NCBI GenBank assembly: GCA_947501005.1
Contig: CANMTU010000001.1
Location: 2,256,501 to 2,320,500, forward strand
Length of the DNA stretch: 64,000 nt
Source: an uncultured Erythrobacter sp.
GTDB lineage: Bacteria > Pseudomonadota > Alphaproteobacteria > Sphingomonadales > Sphingomonadaceae
Direction of reading: 5' to 3'
The translations under genes and the position numbers were made by a program. The notes beneath the pieces were generated by a model. It searched no databases and was not told the DNA's origin. It was given only the letters and a program-made list of their open reading frames with translations. Numbering within the stretch: position 1 is the first letter of the stretch; every line of letters starts with the position of its first letter. Of this stretch, positions 52,380-61,361 are shown piece after piece.

Positions 52380-54128
52380 TCACGCCCTGGCCGCGGCTTT
52401 CTCCGCCTGATCCTTTTCCGCCTGCGCGCGCAATTGCGGGTGCTTGGAGTAGAGATATTTCTGCTGCGCCAGCGTGAGGACGTTGGAGGTCACCCAGTAG
52501 AGCAGCAGCCCGGCGGCGAACGGTGCCATCACGAACATGAGGATCCACGGCATGATGTTGAAGATCTGCTGCTGCACCGGATCGCCCATGTTCGGGTTGA
52601 GCTTGAAGGTCAGCCACATGGTGAAGCCGAGCAACAGCGCGAGCACGCCGATGGCGAGGAAGCCGGGCGGATCGAACGGCAGCACGCCGAACAGGTTGAG
52701 GATCGTCGCCGGATCGGGGGCGGAGAGATCCTTGATCCAGAGAAATTCGCGATGGCGCATCTCGATCGCCAGGATCAGCACCTTGTACAGCGCGAAGAAG
52801 ATCGGGATCTGCAGGATCATCGGCAGGCAGCCGGCGACGGGGTTGACCTTCTCCCGCTTGTAGAGCGCCATGATCTCCTGCTGCTGCTTCTGCCGGTCGT
52901 CCTTGTACTTTTCCTGCAGCGCCTTCATCTTCGGCTGGATCGCCTTCATCGCGGCCATGCTGGCGAACTGCTTCTGCGCGATGGGGAACATCACCCCGCG
53001 CACGATCAGCGTCAGCAGGATGATCGCCACCCCGAAATTTCCGACCACGGCGAAGATGTTCTTGAGCAACCACAGGAACGGCTTCTCGAACCAGCGGAAC
53101 CAGCCCCAATCGATCGCCAGCCCGAATTTGGGCAGGCCCGCATCCTCGTAGGAATCGAGCACCGCGCTGTCCTTCGCGCCCGCATAGAGGCGCGAGGTCG
53201 TGGTGAGGCTGCTGCCGGCGGGAACCGTGACCGGCTCGTAGATCATGTCGGACCGGTAGGTTTCCCCGCCAAGCGCGCGGAACGTCGCATCGGGCGAGGT
53301 GCCCTGCTGCGGCACGAGGGCCGACAGCCAGTAGATGTCGGTAAAGCCGAGCCAGCTCGGCCGGCCATCCGGAATGGCGCGCCCGTCTTCGTCGAGCGCG
53401 CTGTAATCGATGTCGTAATTGGCCGCGTCGCCAAACACCCCGATCGGGCCCGAATGGGCGACCCACAGATCCTCGCTCGCCGTGCGGCTGGTGCGGTTGA
53501 TCAGGCCGAAGGGCTGCATCACCACCGGCGCGCTGCCGGTATTCGCCACGCTCTGCTCGGCGGTGATCATGTAATTCTCGTCGATCGAGAGGCGGATGGC
53601 GAATTGCTGCCCCTGCCCGTTATCGTGCCGCAGCGTGACCGGGCTGCCTTGCCGCAGGACCCCGCCATCGGCCTGCCACACGGTATCGGCATCGGGAACC
53701 GCCACGTTCGAGCCGACCCAGCCGAACTGCGCGAATTGCTGCGCCGGCGTGCCGCGCGGGCTGAACAGGCGCACCGGCCCGCTATCCTCGTCAGTGCTGT
53801 CGGCGTAATCCTTCAGGACGATGTCGTCGATCACCGCGCCGCGCAGATTGATCGAACCGCCGACCTTGGGCGAATCGATCCGCACCCGCGCGGGCGAGGC
53901 GAGCGCTTGCGCGACGTCGACCTTCTCGCGCGCGCGTTCCGCCGGATCGACGAGGCCGCCGGTGCGCGAATGCTCGGCCGCGACCTGTTCGGCCGGCGTA
54001 TCGACCTTCTCCGCCGTGCGCGCGACCTCTTCGGGCTGCGGATAGAGATACTGCATCGCCGCGTCCCAGCCGAACAGCAGGAGCACCGACAGCAGGATGG
54101 CGAGAAGGATGTTGCGATGGTCTTGCAA
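52380..54128 (-). CDS. yidC: Membrane protein insertase YidC
   Basis: The product is 582 residues and starts at TTG. The first membrane helix is ILLAILLSVLLLFGWDAAMQ; a large periplasmic domain follows (about 60-345), then five C-terminal helices with the conserved KPFLWLLKNIFAVVGNFGVA and the positively charged cytoplasmic loop. It inserts proteins into the inner membrane with or without SecYEG. It is coupled closely to engB. Confidence 0.95.
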   Translation of the reverse strand: MQDHRNILLAILLSVLLLFGWDAAMQYLYPQPEEVARTAEKVDTPAEQVAAEHSRTGGLVDPAERAREKVDVAQALASPARVRIDSPKVGGSINLRGAVIDDIVLKDYADSTDEDSGPVRLFSPRGTPAQQFAQFGWVGSNVAVPDADTVWQADGGVLRQGSPVTLRHDNGQGQQFAIRLSIDENYMITAEQSVANTGSAPVVMQPFGLINRTSRTASEDLWVAHSGPIGVFGDAANYDIDYSALDEDGRAIPDGRPSWLGFTDIYWLSALVPQQGTSPDATFRALGGETYRSDMIYEPVTVPAGSSLTTTSRLYAGAKDSAVLDSYEDAGLPKFGLAIDWGWFRWFEKPFLWLLKNIFAVVGNFGVAIILLTLIVRGVMFPIAQKQFASMAAMKAIQPKMKALQEKYKDDRQKQQQEIMALYKREKVNPVAGCLPMILQIPIFFALYKVLILAIEMRHREFLWIKDLSAPDPATILNLFGVLPFDPPGFLAIGVLALLLGFTMWLTFKLNPNMGDPVQQQIFNIMPWILMFVMAPFAAGLLLYWVTSNVLTLAQQKYLYSKHPQLRAQAEKDQAEKAAARA

Positions 54129-54200
54129 GGTCGGTCCCTGGATAACCTGATCTAGATGAGCAAGGTGTCATACACGGTCAAGACACCTTTCGAATTATGT

Positions 54201-54410
54201 TCACGGCACTGGGTCGTGCCCGCAGCCACCCCACGGGTGGCAGCGCATTAGCCGCTTGAACGCCAGCCATCCACCCTTGATCGTGCCGTATTTCTGCAAC
54301 GCGTCGATAGCGTAGTGGCTGCACGAGGGCTGGAAGCGGCAGGAGGGCGGCAGAACCCGGCTCGGCCCCCATTGCCACAGCCGCGCGATCAGGACGAGCA
54401 GCTGCGTCAT
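54201..54410 (-). CDS. yidD: Membrane protein insertion efficiency factor YidD
   Basis: The product is 69 residues. The signature SRVLPPSCRFQPSCSHYAID followed by GGWLAFKRLMRCHPWGGCGHDP is that of YidD. Its start overlaps the rnpA stop by 4 bp, so the two are translationally coupled. Confidence 0.95.
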   Translation of the reverse strand: MTQLLVLIARLWQWGPSRVLPPSCRFQPSCSHYAIDALQKYGTIKGGWLAFKRLMRCHPWGGCGHDPVP

Positions 54411-54811
54411 GCCCGGCGGCTGCGGTGCTTGTGCGGGCGGCGGCGGGGCGGATCGCCCTTGCCCTGCGCGGCGCGCGAGAGGGCGGCCGCCAATTCCTCG
54501 CCGAGCCTGGCGAAATCCCGCTCCACCCCGCCTTCGCGCCCGATCAGCACGTGATCGTGATCGGGCAAGCCCGCCTCGGGCAATTGCGCGCGCAACAATT
54601 CGCGAAAGCGGCGTTTCATCCGGTTGCGCACCACCGCATTGCCGATCTTCTTCGTAACGGTGATGCCGAAGCGCCGGCCCTGCCCGCCATTGGGATGGGC
54701 CAGCAGGACGAAGCCGGGCCGCGCAACCCGAAGGCCGCGATTGGCGGCCAGGAAATCGGCCCGCCGCCGGATTACGGATACCGGTTCGCTCACGGGAAGA
54801 TCATACGACAA
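54407..54811 (-). CDS. rnpA: Ribonuclease P protein component
   Basis: The product is 134 residues. The conserved KKIGNAVVRNRMKRRFREL binds the RNase P RNA. It processes tRNA 5' ends. The C-terminus has a basic tail (PPRRRPHKHRSRRA) longer than in E. coli. It is preceded by rpmH, the usual order. Confidence 0.95.
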   Translation of the reverse strand: MSYDLPVSEPVSVIRRRADFLAANRGLRVARPGFVLLAHPNGGQGRRFGITVTKKIGNAVVRNRMKRRFRELLRAQLPEAGLPDHDHVLIGREGGVERDFARLGEELAAALSRAAQGKGDPPRRRPHKHRSRRA

Positions 54812-54916
54812 CGGGCCCCCGAATGGGAGCCCGCATCATCGTTCGCCTTGGCGTCGATCGCGGTTCGCGCCGGATCGGGCAAGCGGCACGCGCCCGCCCG
54901 GCTCCGGCTCACCGGA

Positions 54917-55051
54917 TCAGGCGCAGAGCTTCTTGCGGCCGCGTGCGCGGCGGGCCCGCAGGACCTTGCGGCCACCGGGGCTTGCCTTGCGGGCGAAAAA
55001 TCCGTGGCGCCGGGCGCGCACGAGATTGGAAGGCTGGAATGTCCGCTTCAT
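54917..55051 (-). CDS. rpmH: 50S ribosomal protein L34
   Basis: The product is 44 residues, starting [20 protein letters not shown], with [16 protein letters not shown] at the end. It is the standard L34 length and basic composition, and heads the rnpA-yidD-yidC-engB cluster. GAGGAACGCGCC lies before the ATG. Confidence 0.97.
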   Translation of the reverse strand: MKRTFQPSNLVRARRHGFFARKASPGGRKVLRARRARGRKKLCA

Positions 55052-55264
55052 GGCGCGTTCCTCTAATCAAAAATCCGGTTTCTCGCGGCGCGAAATGCCA
55101 TGGCGATTCGCAGCAACGAAAAGGGGCCGCCGCCTGGGCGACCGCCTGCAAGGCAGGGCGAATAGGCAGGCCGGCTGCCGGGGTCAAGGGCTTTCCGCCC
55201 TGCCCGGTTTGTTAAGAGCTTGCCGCTAGGCAGCGGGCACTCGTTTCATAGCAGGGTCGCTCAC

Positions 55265-55909
55265 TTGGTTTCCACCGTTCGCACAGTCGCCTATCTCGGG
55301 CTGGAGGCGCGCGCCGTCGAGGTGCAATGCGCGATGGCGCCCGGCCTCCCCAATTTCGGCATCGTCGGCCTCGCCGACAAGGCGGTGGGCGAAAGCAAGG
55401 AGCGGGTGCGCGCCGCGCTGTCCTCCATGGGTCTCGCTTTGCCGCCCAAGCGCATCACCATCAATCTCTCGCCTGCCGATCTGCCCAAGGAAGGTTCGCA
55501 TTACGACCTGCCGATCGCGCTGGCCGTTCTGGCGGCGATGGGACTGACCGATGCCGAGCAGCTGGGCGACTGGATCGCGGTGGGGGAATTGTCGCTCGAC
55601 GCGCGGATCGGTCCCTCGCCCGGCGTGCTGCTGGCCGCGCTCCATGCCAGCGAGGCGGAATGCGGCCTGATCTGCCCCGCCGCGCAGGGATCGGAAGCCC
55701 AGTGGGCGAGCGATGTTCCGATCATCGCCGCGCCCGACCTCACCGCCCTGCTCGCGCATCTGAAGGGCGACCGGCAATTGCCGCTGCCACCGCGCGGCAC
55801 GGTGGCGGAGGCGGCGCCCGGGCCAGACCTTATGCAGGTGAAGGGTCAGGAAACCGCCAAGCGCGCGCTCGAGATCGCCGCCGCCGGAGGCCACAACCTA
55901 GTCAGGTAA
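55265..55909 (+). pseudogene. comM: comM (YifB), 5' part, interrupted by an integrated element
   Basis: The N-terminal 214 residues of the Mg-chelatase-like AAA+ protein ComM are intact: TVAYLGLEARAVEVQ, PNFGIVGLADKAVGESKERV, LSPADLPKEGSHYDLPIALA and KGQETAKRALEIAAAGGHN. The next residues should be the Walker A loop (GPPGAGKS), but after GGHNL the frame reads V-R-stop and non-comM sequence begins. About 290 residues are missing. ComM is a branch-migration helicase for recombination of incoming DNA in transformation. The start is probably TTG 55265. The product is certainly inactive as an ATPase. Confidence 0.9.
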
Positions 55910-55949
55910 GATACCCCTACACCTTCATCGAGAGAATCGATAATCCGAT
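55893..55949. other. Probable left attachment site of the integrated element
   Basis: The homology to comM ends at about 55896-55905, within codons for GHNL, and the serine recombinase starts at 55950. The crossover core must lie in the last comM bases (around GGCCACAACCT). The matching right end, with the remainder of comM, is not in this window. Confidence 0.6.
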
Positions 55950-57563
55950 ATGATGGATTGCGTCATCTATATGCGCTGGTCGAGCGCTGAGCAGGGCAAG
56001 GGCTCGAGTCTGGAACGCCAGCGCGAGGATTGCCGCAGGCATGCAGACGAAGCCGGATGGCGGATCGTCGATGAGCTCGTTGATGACGGTATCAGCGCCT
56101 TCAAGGGGCAGCACGCCACGTCTGGAGCTCTCGGGCGGTTCGTACAGGATGTAGAAGACGGCCGCTATCCTGAAGGCGTCATTCTCCTCTGCGAAAAGCT
56201 CGATCGGTTGTCGCGTCAGGAGCCCGGACGGGTCTTCATGTGGATGATGAACCTCACCGAGGCCGGCGTCGTCGTGGCCACGGTCGATGGTTCTCGGCGC
56301 TACTCCAAGGGCAATTTCGACATGGCTTCGATCATCGAGGTCGTCGTGAAAGCTCAGCTGAGCCATGAGGAATCCGAGAAGAAGAGCCAGCGCCTCAGTT
56401 CCGCTTGGGCTGTGAAGCGACGTCGTCTCAACAGCGGCGAGAAGTTCGTGATGACTCGCCGCGCACCAGCGTGGCTCGAGGTCGTGGGCAGCCCTCCGAC
56501 CTTCATTCCGATCCCGGAGCGCGCGGCGATCGTCCGCCGCATTTTCGAGGAGACGGTTGCCGGCTATGGGAAGCACCACATCGCCCGTAATCTAAACCTC
56601 GAGGGCATCCCAACCTTCGGACGGGCGGATGGCTGGCACGCCTCCTACATTCAGAAGGTGTTGCGGAACCCAGCGGTGATCGGCGAGCTCCACCCTGCCC
56701 GAAAGGCACGCGGCGCGAGGCGAGCGATGACAGGGGACGTCGTGGTCGACTACTATCCGGCGGTGGTCGATGCCGACCTCCATCGACGTGCCTTGGCTGC
56801 GATGGCAGAGCGCTCGCGCAAGTTCACTGGCCGGGGCAGGCGGCTGGTAAACCTCTTCTCGGGACTCGCCGTCTGCGGCAATTGCGGAAACAAGATGACC
56901 TTCCGCGGCAAGGGACGCAAACAGCGTGCGGATGGAACCTGGGTCAACGAGGACTACCTCGTCTGCGACGGCTACCAGCGAGGCAAGGGCTGCGACAACA
57001 ACGTCCACTACAACTATGCGACGTGGGAAGAGGGGATACTCGATCCCATCATCTTCGAGGCCTTCGCGAAGGACCGTCCCGTTTCTCAGTCCGAGGTTCG
57101 GGATCTCGAGATTGAGATCGCACGACTAGAGCGGGCCTGGCATATCGCCAAGTCGCGGGCGGACAATGCGCTACGCATTGCGGTGGAAACCGGCCGCCCC
57201 GAAGCTCAGGTCATCTGGACGGATCTGGCAGCGGAATGCGATGTCGCCAACGATGCGCTCGATGACGCCCGGTCGCGGCTGATCATCTCCGCCCATACGC
57301 CGAGTCTGGAAGAGCAGTGGTCGAGGTTGGAACGCCTGCGCTTCGATCTAAACCATGAAGACGAAACGGTGAGGTTCGAAGCGCGAACCAAAGTCCAATC
57401 CGCGATCCATGCTTTGGTGAGCCGGCTGGCCTTTTTCGGTCCCGAACCGCTGGGGGTGGAGGTCGAGGTCGCGAAGGAACGGCTCATCTCGATCCACTAC
57501 GACGAACTCAATGGCGGGACCGACTGGTCGATGCATGATCTCGATGCCGGCGACCCAGAGTGA
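55950..57563 (+). CDS. Large serine recombinase (site-specific integrase)
   Basis: The product is 537 residues. The catalytic domain begins MDCVIYMRWSSAEQGKGSS with nucleophile Ser in the YxRxS pattern (about residue 11) and EKLDRLSRQEPG carrying conserved Arg. A Recombinase domain follows (RRIFEETVAGYGKHHIARNL), then a zinc ribbon (CGNCGNK and CDGYQRGKGC, about 305-350) and a C-terminal coiled coil (SEVRDLEIEIARLERAW). It catalyses integration and, with a directionality factor, excision. It lies in the same orientation as the disrupted comM, so the comM promoter could read into it. Confidence 0.95.
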   Translation: MMDCVIYMRWSSAEQGKGSSLERQREDCRRHADEAGWRIVDELVDDGISAFKGQHATSGALGRFVQDVEDGRYPEGVILLCEKLDRLSRQEPGRVFMWMMNLTEAGVVVATVDGSRRYSKGNFDMASIIEVVVKAQLSHEESEKKSQRLSSAWAVKRRRLNSGEKFVMTRRAPAWLEVVGSPPTFIPIPERAAIVRRIFEETVAGYGKHHIARNLNLEGIPTFGRADGWHASYIQKVLRNPAVIGELHPARKARGARRAMTGDVVVDYYPAVVDADLHRRALAAMAERSRKFTGRGRRLVNLFSGLAVCGNCGNKMTFRGKGRKQRADGTWVNEDYLVCDGYQRGKGCDNNVHYNYATWEEGILDPIIFEAFAKDRPVSQSEVRDLEIEIARLERAWHIAKSRADNALRIAVETGRPEAQVIWTDLAAECDVANDALDDARSRLIISAHTPSLEEQWSRLERLRFDLNHEDETVRFEARTKVQSAIHALVSRLAFFGPEPLGVEVEVAKERLISIHYDELNGGTDWSMHDLDAGDPE

Positions 57564-57843
57564 GAAGCGAATGCATCGGGATATCGAAGCTAGTGCGGAA
57601 TGTGGTGAGGTGCTTGTGCCGAGAGAAAGGTTCACTCGTCGCGGGGTCGGTCCGTCGGTCCCATTTCATTATCCGCTGCGCGAATATGATTAGCAAGAAG
57701 AGAGATATCGTTCACCAGCCTTCGAAATTGGGCGTCGAGAAGTTCGTGAGATAAACGTTACGCTAGGGCAATCGGACAGCGAAACGGAGAAGGCTGTGCG
57801 AGCAGCCGGGGCGCGAAGGCGACCCGGTGCTGCTGTTGTTCCG
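57564..57843. other. Intergenic stretch after the recombinase
   Basis: Only frames of about 60 codons without family resemblance occur here. One plus-strand frame overlaps the recombinase stop but has no ribosome site. No directionality factor can be recognised. Confidence 0.4.
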
Positions 57844-58365
57844 CTAAGCGGCCACCGCTTGGTGAAGGCGCGACGCTTCCGCCCCGTGCTGCTCAATCTC
57901 CAATGCGATCGAATGAAGCTTTCGATATGCGCGGGCCATGGCGGCCTCCGCGGCCTTGAAACTTCGGGCCGGCGCCTTCGGCGTGTGGTGAAGTTGCAGC
58001 TGATCGTCGAACCGGAATGCGCCCATCTCGAAGCTGTCAGGGATCAAGCTGGCGCGGTCTTCCTTGGGCGACATCCAGAGCATGCAGCTCTCGATGAAGT
58101 ACACCTGGTCGCCGCCGTGAGCGACGAGGCCGATCTGTGGCAGTTGCGGCATGTCCCGGCTGTGGTGGACCCACAGCACGGGGTTGCCTGAGGCCCTCAC
58201 GCATTTGGAGAATTGAAGGAGGTGGATTGCTTGCGGTGGCGCTCCGGAAACGATGATCGGTACGTTCTTGAGGAACTCTCTTTGCCGTCCGCTCGACCCG
58301 ACGAGGAGTCGAGCATAGGCTTCGAAGTAGCTGTTCACGCGGTTCTGCTGTTCTTGCTTGATCAT
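57844..58365 (-). CDS. Hypothetical protein of the integrated element
   Basis: The product is 173 residues from ATG 58365. It is soluble with mixed helix and strand; segments include PIIVSGAPPQAIHLLQFSKC and a C-terminal helix AFKAAEAAMARAYRKLHSIAL-like region. There is no recognised family. Codon use and composition resemble the other cargo genes. It is convergent with the recombinase and unlinked to the ABM/MarR pair. Confidence 0.55.
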   Translation of the reverse strand: MIKQEQQNRVNSYFEAYARLLVGSSGRQREFLKNVPIIVSGAPPQAIHLLQFSKCVRASGNPVLWVHHSRDMPQLPQIGLVAHGGDQVYFIESCMLWMSPKEDRASLIPDSFEMGAFRFDDQLQLHHTPKAPARSFKAAEAAMARAYRKLHSIALEIEQHGAEASRLHQAVAA

Positions 58366-58592
58366 GTGTAGGTCTCCGTCGGCTGCGGGGATCGCATGCC
58401 TTTTTCCGCTCTCTTCAGAGAGACACTTCTTCTGACCTTTGGAGAGCAGGGGCGACGCCTAACCCTTCGAAGTGCAGGATCGCGGCCGGAGCAAATTATC
58501 AGATCGACAGGCGAGGAGCCCTCTACCGCCTGTAGCGGGAAGTTTGATGCGAAGATGCGTCCATGGCCCTTGCGCGGCGAGCTCTGGTAATA

Positions 58593-58610
58593 TAGTTAGC
58601 ATGATAACTA
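58593..58610. promoter_or_regulatory. Palindromic operator before the ABM/MarR pair
   Basis: TAGTTAGCATGATAACTA is an 18-bp palindrome with 16 matching positions. It overlaps the end of a TAATAT -10-like sequence (58588-58593) and stops just before the AAGGAG ribosome site of the first gene. This is the form and position of a MarR-dimer autorepression site. Confidence 0.65.
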
Positions 58611-58622
58611 AAGGAGATGTCC

Positions 58623-58913
58623 ATGACGCAATTGAACGTTATCGCAAAGATCGTCCCGCGATCGGAGCACTTCGAGGAGGCACGTTCCGCGATCTGCGAT
58701 ATCGTCGATCGCACCAGGGCCGAGGCCGGCTGTATCGAGTTTCGCCTGAGCGAGGATCCGCAATCCGGAACCCTCCACCTCTATGAGGAATGGCGGGACG
58801 AGGCCGCGCTGGCCGAGCATCATGCCAAGTCTTACACGTCTTCGGTCTTCAAGGCCTATGAATCCTGGCTCGCCGAAGAACCGGAAATCTTGCATCTCCG
58901 CCCGGTGGGATAG
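58623..58913 (+). CDS. Antibiotic biosynthesis monooxygenase (ABM, YgiN-like)
   Basis: The product is 96 residues. The ferredoxin-like ABM fold is shown by LNVIAKIVPRSEHFEEARSA, TRAEAGCIEFRLSEDPQSG and LHLYEEWRDEAALAEHHAKS. Members oxidise quinols or similar compounds. ATG 58623 is chosen because AAGGAG stands seven bases before it, whereas ATG 58617 overlaps that site. The MarR gene follows after 6 bp. Confidence 0.85.
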   Translation: MTQLNVIAKIVPRSEHFEEARSAICDIVDRTRAEAGCIEFRLSEDPQSGTLHLYEEWRDEAALAEHHAKSYTSSVFKAYESWLAEEPEILHLRPVG

Positions 58914-58919
58914 AAATCC

Positions 58920-59363
58920 ATGTTCTTCCTCAAAGTCCTTCCAACCACGAAGATGGTGGAAGGCTATTCAGACAGGTACTCGGGCGTCGACGCCGAGAAG
59001 GTGATGGAGGCGCTGGGATTGATGCGCAGAGCCAGCCTCCTCATACGCGAACTCGAGGCTTACTTCGCCGGCCATGATCTCTCGCAGCTACGCTTCCTCG
59101 TACTCGTCATCATCGACCGGGAACCCGAACGTGCCTCTCTGACGGCCGGTGAGATCGCGGATCGGCTCGACGTCTCGAAACCGGTTGTAACGAGGACCAT
59201 GCGCGCTCTCGAAGAGGCGGCCCTCATCGACGTATCTTCTTCCTCCCGCGATGCGCGATCGCGAGAAGTGGCGCTAACGAGGGCAGGACAGGAAAAACTT
59301 GAAGCGTGCCTCCCAGGATATTTCGCCATCCTCGATCGCGCGACTTCCCCGGAGGGAGCCTGA
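58920..59363 (+). CDS. MarR-family transcriptional regulator
   Basis: The product is 147 residues. The winged helix-turn-helix core LTAGEIADRLDVSKPVVTRT and the wing SSSRDARSREVALTRAGQEK are typical of MarR. It should bind the palindrome upstream of the pair and release it on sensing a phenolic or quinone-like ligand or oxidation. Location in an operon with an ABM monooxygenase, and near a GST, points to electrophile or quinone stress. Confidence 0.9.
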   Translation: MFFLKVLPTTKMVEGYSDRYSGVDAEKVMEALGLMRRASLLIRELEAYFAGHDLSQLRFLVLVIIDREPERASLTAGEIADRLDVSKPVVTRTMRALEEAALIDVSSSSRDARSREVALTRAGQEKLEACLPGYFAILDRATSPEGA

Positions 59364-59595
59364 TCTCCAAGGTCGCCCAGGGAGCCAGATGTCCAAACCA
59401 GCCGAGCACCGGGAAACGAGGCGGGGCCAGCGATCGAGAAATTGTTGAACGGCCGCTGATCAGATCACTCTTCTTTAGGAAGAGTGGCTTACCTGAACGC
59501 GCATAACGAAAGCGCCGATTCGAGCGTGATCTTCAGATGTCGATGCAAGTCCGAGACCACTCCGGTCTCGGGCTCCTCAGGGAAAATGGAAAAAG
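59364..59595. other. Intergenic stretch before the GIY-YIG gene
   Basis: No gene is recognised. CCGAGACCACTCCGGTCTCGG at about 59550-59571 is an inverted repeat (CCGAGACC / GGTCTCGG) 20 bp before the next start and could form a hairpin in its leader. Confidence 0.45.
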
Positions 59596-60327
59596 ATGAC
59601 AGCGCTACTGCAGACAGGGGCATGGAAGGCTGGCGAGCTATTTCGTATCGAGCTTCGTGAGCCCCGTACGCGGAAGGACACAGGCGAGACCGCCTCTGAG
59701 ATCTTCAATCTCGAATTCAGGTACAACGGCGTCGACGATGCCCTGCTGCGAGGAGGCGGAATTTATGCGGTCCACTACCGCGGAGAGCTGCTCTACGTCG
59801 GCATCCTGACCGGCAAGGCGAAGACTAAGTTCGGTGGCAATGTCGCCGAGGAGCGTTTCTGGAAGCATCTCGAGGCGCAGACCATGCGCGGCCGCTCGGT
59901 GGGCTTTACGCCGAACAACTATAGGCTGGTCTGCGAGATGGCGGACCACCCTCTGGTCGAAAGCATCCGCCAGAATGGAGTTCTAGATGGCAACGGCGCG
60001 GTTAAGAGCTACCCGCGCAAAGTCGCTTTCGCGATGAGGCATTGGAATGAGATAAGTCGGATCGAAAACGACCCAGCCGTGCTGGACAATTTCACATTCT
60101 GCTACGGGCGCCTTTCCCCGGACGCCTACGATCCAGCCATTAGCTATCAACAGCTCAAGAACTACCTCGGAGAAATCGAGAATCGCCTGATCCGGGCCCT
60201 TGCTCCACCTTGTAATGGAACCAGTCATCGGACGAAGGCTGATAATCTCGCGTTCGGACCGCCGGCCCATGAGTGGCACGGATTGCGGGAGTTGACAGAG
60301 CGCTATACGCGTGAGGAATCGCTGTGA
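59596..60327 (+). CDS. GIY-YIG-like nuclease-domain protein
   Basis: The product is 243 residues. The first motif GGGIYAVHYRGELLYVG gives GIY, then YVG eleven residues later, the core of a GIY-YIG domain starting at about residue 55. An Arg-containing helix (FWKHLEAQTMRGRSVG) and a late Glu-Asn region (LGEIENRLIRALAPPCNG) fit the catalytic Arg, Glu and Asn of the fold. The protein is a single domain with N- and C-terminal extensions. A weak ribosome site precedes it. A role in DNA cleavage, restriction or mobility is plausible. Confidence 0.65.
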   Translation: MTALLQTGAWKAGELFRIELREPRTRKDTGETASEIFNLEFRYNGVDDALLRGGGIYAVHYRGELLYVGILTGKAKTKFGGNVAEERFWKHLEAQTMRGRSVGFTPNNYRLVCEMADHPLVESIRQNGVLDGNGAVKSYPRKVAFAMRHWNEISRIENDPAVLDNFTFCYGRLSPDAYDPAISYQQLKNYLGEIENRLIRALAPPCNGTSHRTKADNLAFGPPAHEWHGLRELTERYTREESL

Positions 60328-60366
60328 TTTTTCCGGTGAGCTCCTGATTTCAGGCTGCCAGCGCTT

Positions 60367-61356
60367 CTAGCGAAACACGTCTAGACGCCCGCCAGCGGCC
60401 TCCATCACTGACGCGCGCGGCGGCTGGAGAGGCTCGACCCAAGGCGGCCGCATCAGATTCAGTGTACGCACGTGCGTATCCAAGAGATCGAGCACGCTTG
60501 AGACTGAGATCGGAAGTCGGTTCCTTCGCATATGCTCAATGCAGCGGATCGCCAGATTCACCTCTTCTACTTCGGTGGGAAGCGTGAGATCGCGCCCGAC
60601 CTGTTGTTGCGGCTTCTCAGCGGAATACGCGCTGTCTTCGAGACTGAAAGGTACAGGTCGGCAATCGAAATGGATCCTTACCGCTTCCTTATCTTTCGAA
60701 GCGGATGTGATCTTGAGTTCGTCGGCACTCAGATACGGATGATCGATCAGCTGGTGGAGCGACTTGCCTTTCGCGGAGATCAAGGGCGCTTCTGGCAGGT
60801 CCGCCATCAGCTTGAGGGAGCCGCGCATGCCGTTCGACCTGACGGAGAAGAGACCCGTCCGCGCATCGAAATCGATGGTGCCTCGGCAGAGTCTGACGAC
60901 CACGGGCCCCAGCTCATGAGACGCGGAGCGAAGCCATGCAGCTCGTCGGCGCTTCCTGGGGAGCGCATGAGCCATTGAGGGTGTCTGGGGGACGACTGCG
61001 TTGCCACTCGTTGTCCATGGCGGTCCGTCTCCATCGAAGGGGACATGACAAATGGGGAGGATGCCATACGCCATTGCGACGGGATCCAGACCCTCTGCTT
61101 TACAGAAGCTTAAAAACAGCGGGGAGGCTCTCTTGATCCGTCCGCGAAGGTTCCTTGTCTCTTCCCAACGCTCCTGATCGGCCGCGAGGTCCTCCTCAGC
61201 GAATTCGCGGATCCAGATTTGCGCATCTGCGCCGAGCCAATCGAACGCCCTACGATACAGGTGAACGTGTTTGGGCGAATGACGCATGCGCCAGAGCCTG
61301 TGGAAAGCCGAGCGGACTTCCCCATGCCCCCGCCTCGTTTTCGCGAGATTTGGCAC
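60367..61356 (-). CDS. Hypothetical protein, about 330 residues
   Basis: The frame is long and coding-like. Segments include RRAFDWLGADAQIWIREFAE, RASPLFLSFCKAEGLDPVAM and SVSSVLDLLDTHVRTLNLMR. No family is recognised. Open reading continues upstream inside the GST gene, but GTG 61356, 5 bp after the GST stop, is the natural start; ATG 61287 is the alternative. It is likely cotranscribed with the GST and convergent with the GIY-YIG gene. Confidence 0.55.
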   Translation of the reverse strand: MPNLAKTRRGHGEVRSAFHRLWRMRHSPKHVHLYRRAFDWLGADAQIWIREFAEEDLAADQERWEETRNLRGRIKRASPLFLSFCKAEGLDPVAMAYGILPICHVPFDGDGPPWTTSGNAVVPQTPSMAHALPRKRRRAAWLRSASHELGPVVVRLCRGTIDFDARTGLFSVRSNGMRGSLKLMADLPEAPLISAKGKSLHQLIDHPYLSADELKITSASKDKEAVRIHFDCRPVPFSLEDSAYSAEKPQQQVGRDLTLPTEVEEVNLAIRCIEHMRRNRLPISVSSVLDLLDTHVRTLNLMRPPWVEPLQPPRASVMEAAGGRLDVFR

Positions 61357-61361
61357 CGTGC

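Noticed and set aside
52434-54155. A 573-codon frame antisense to yidC
   Set aside because: Composition is typical of an antisense shadow; yidC is certain.
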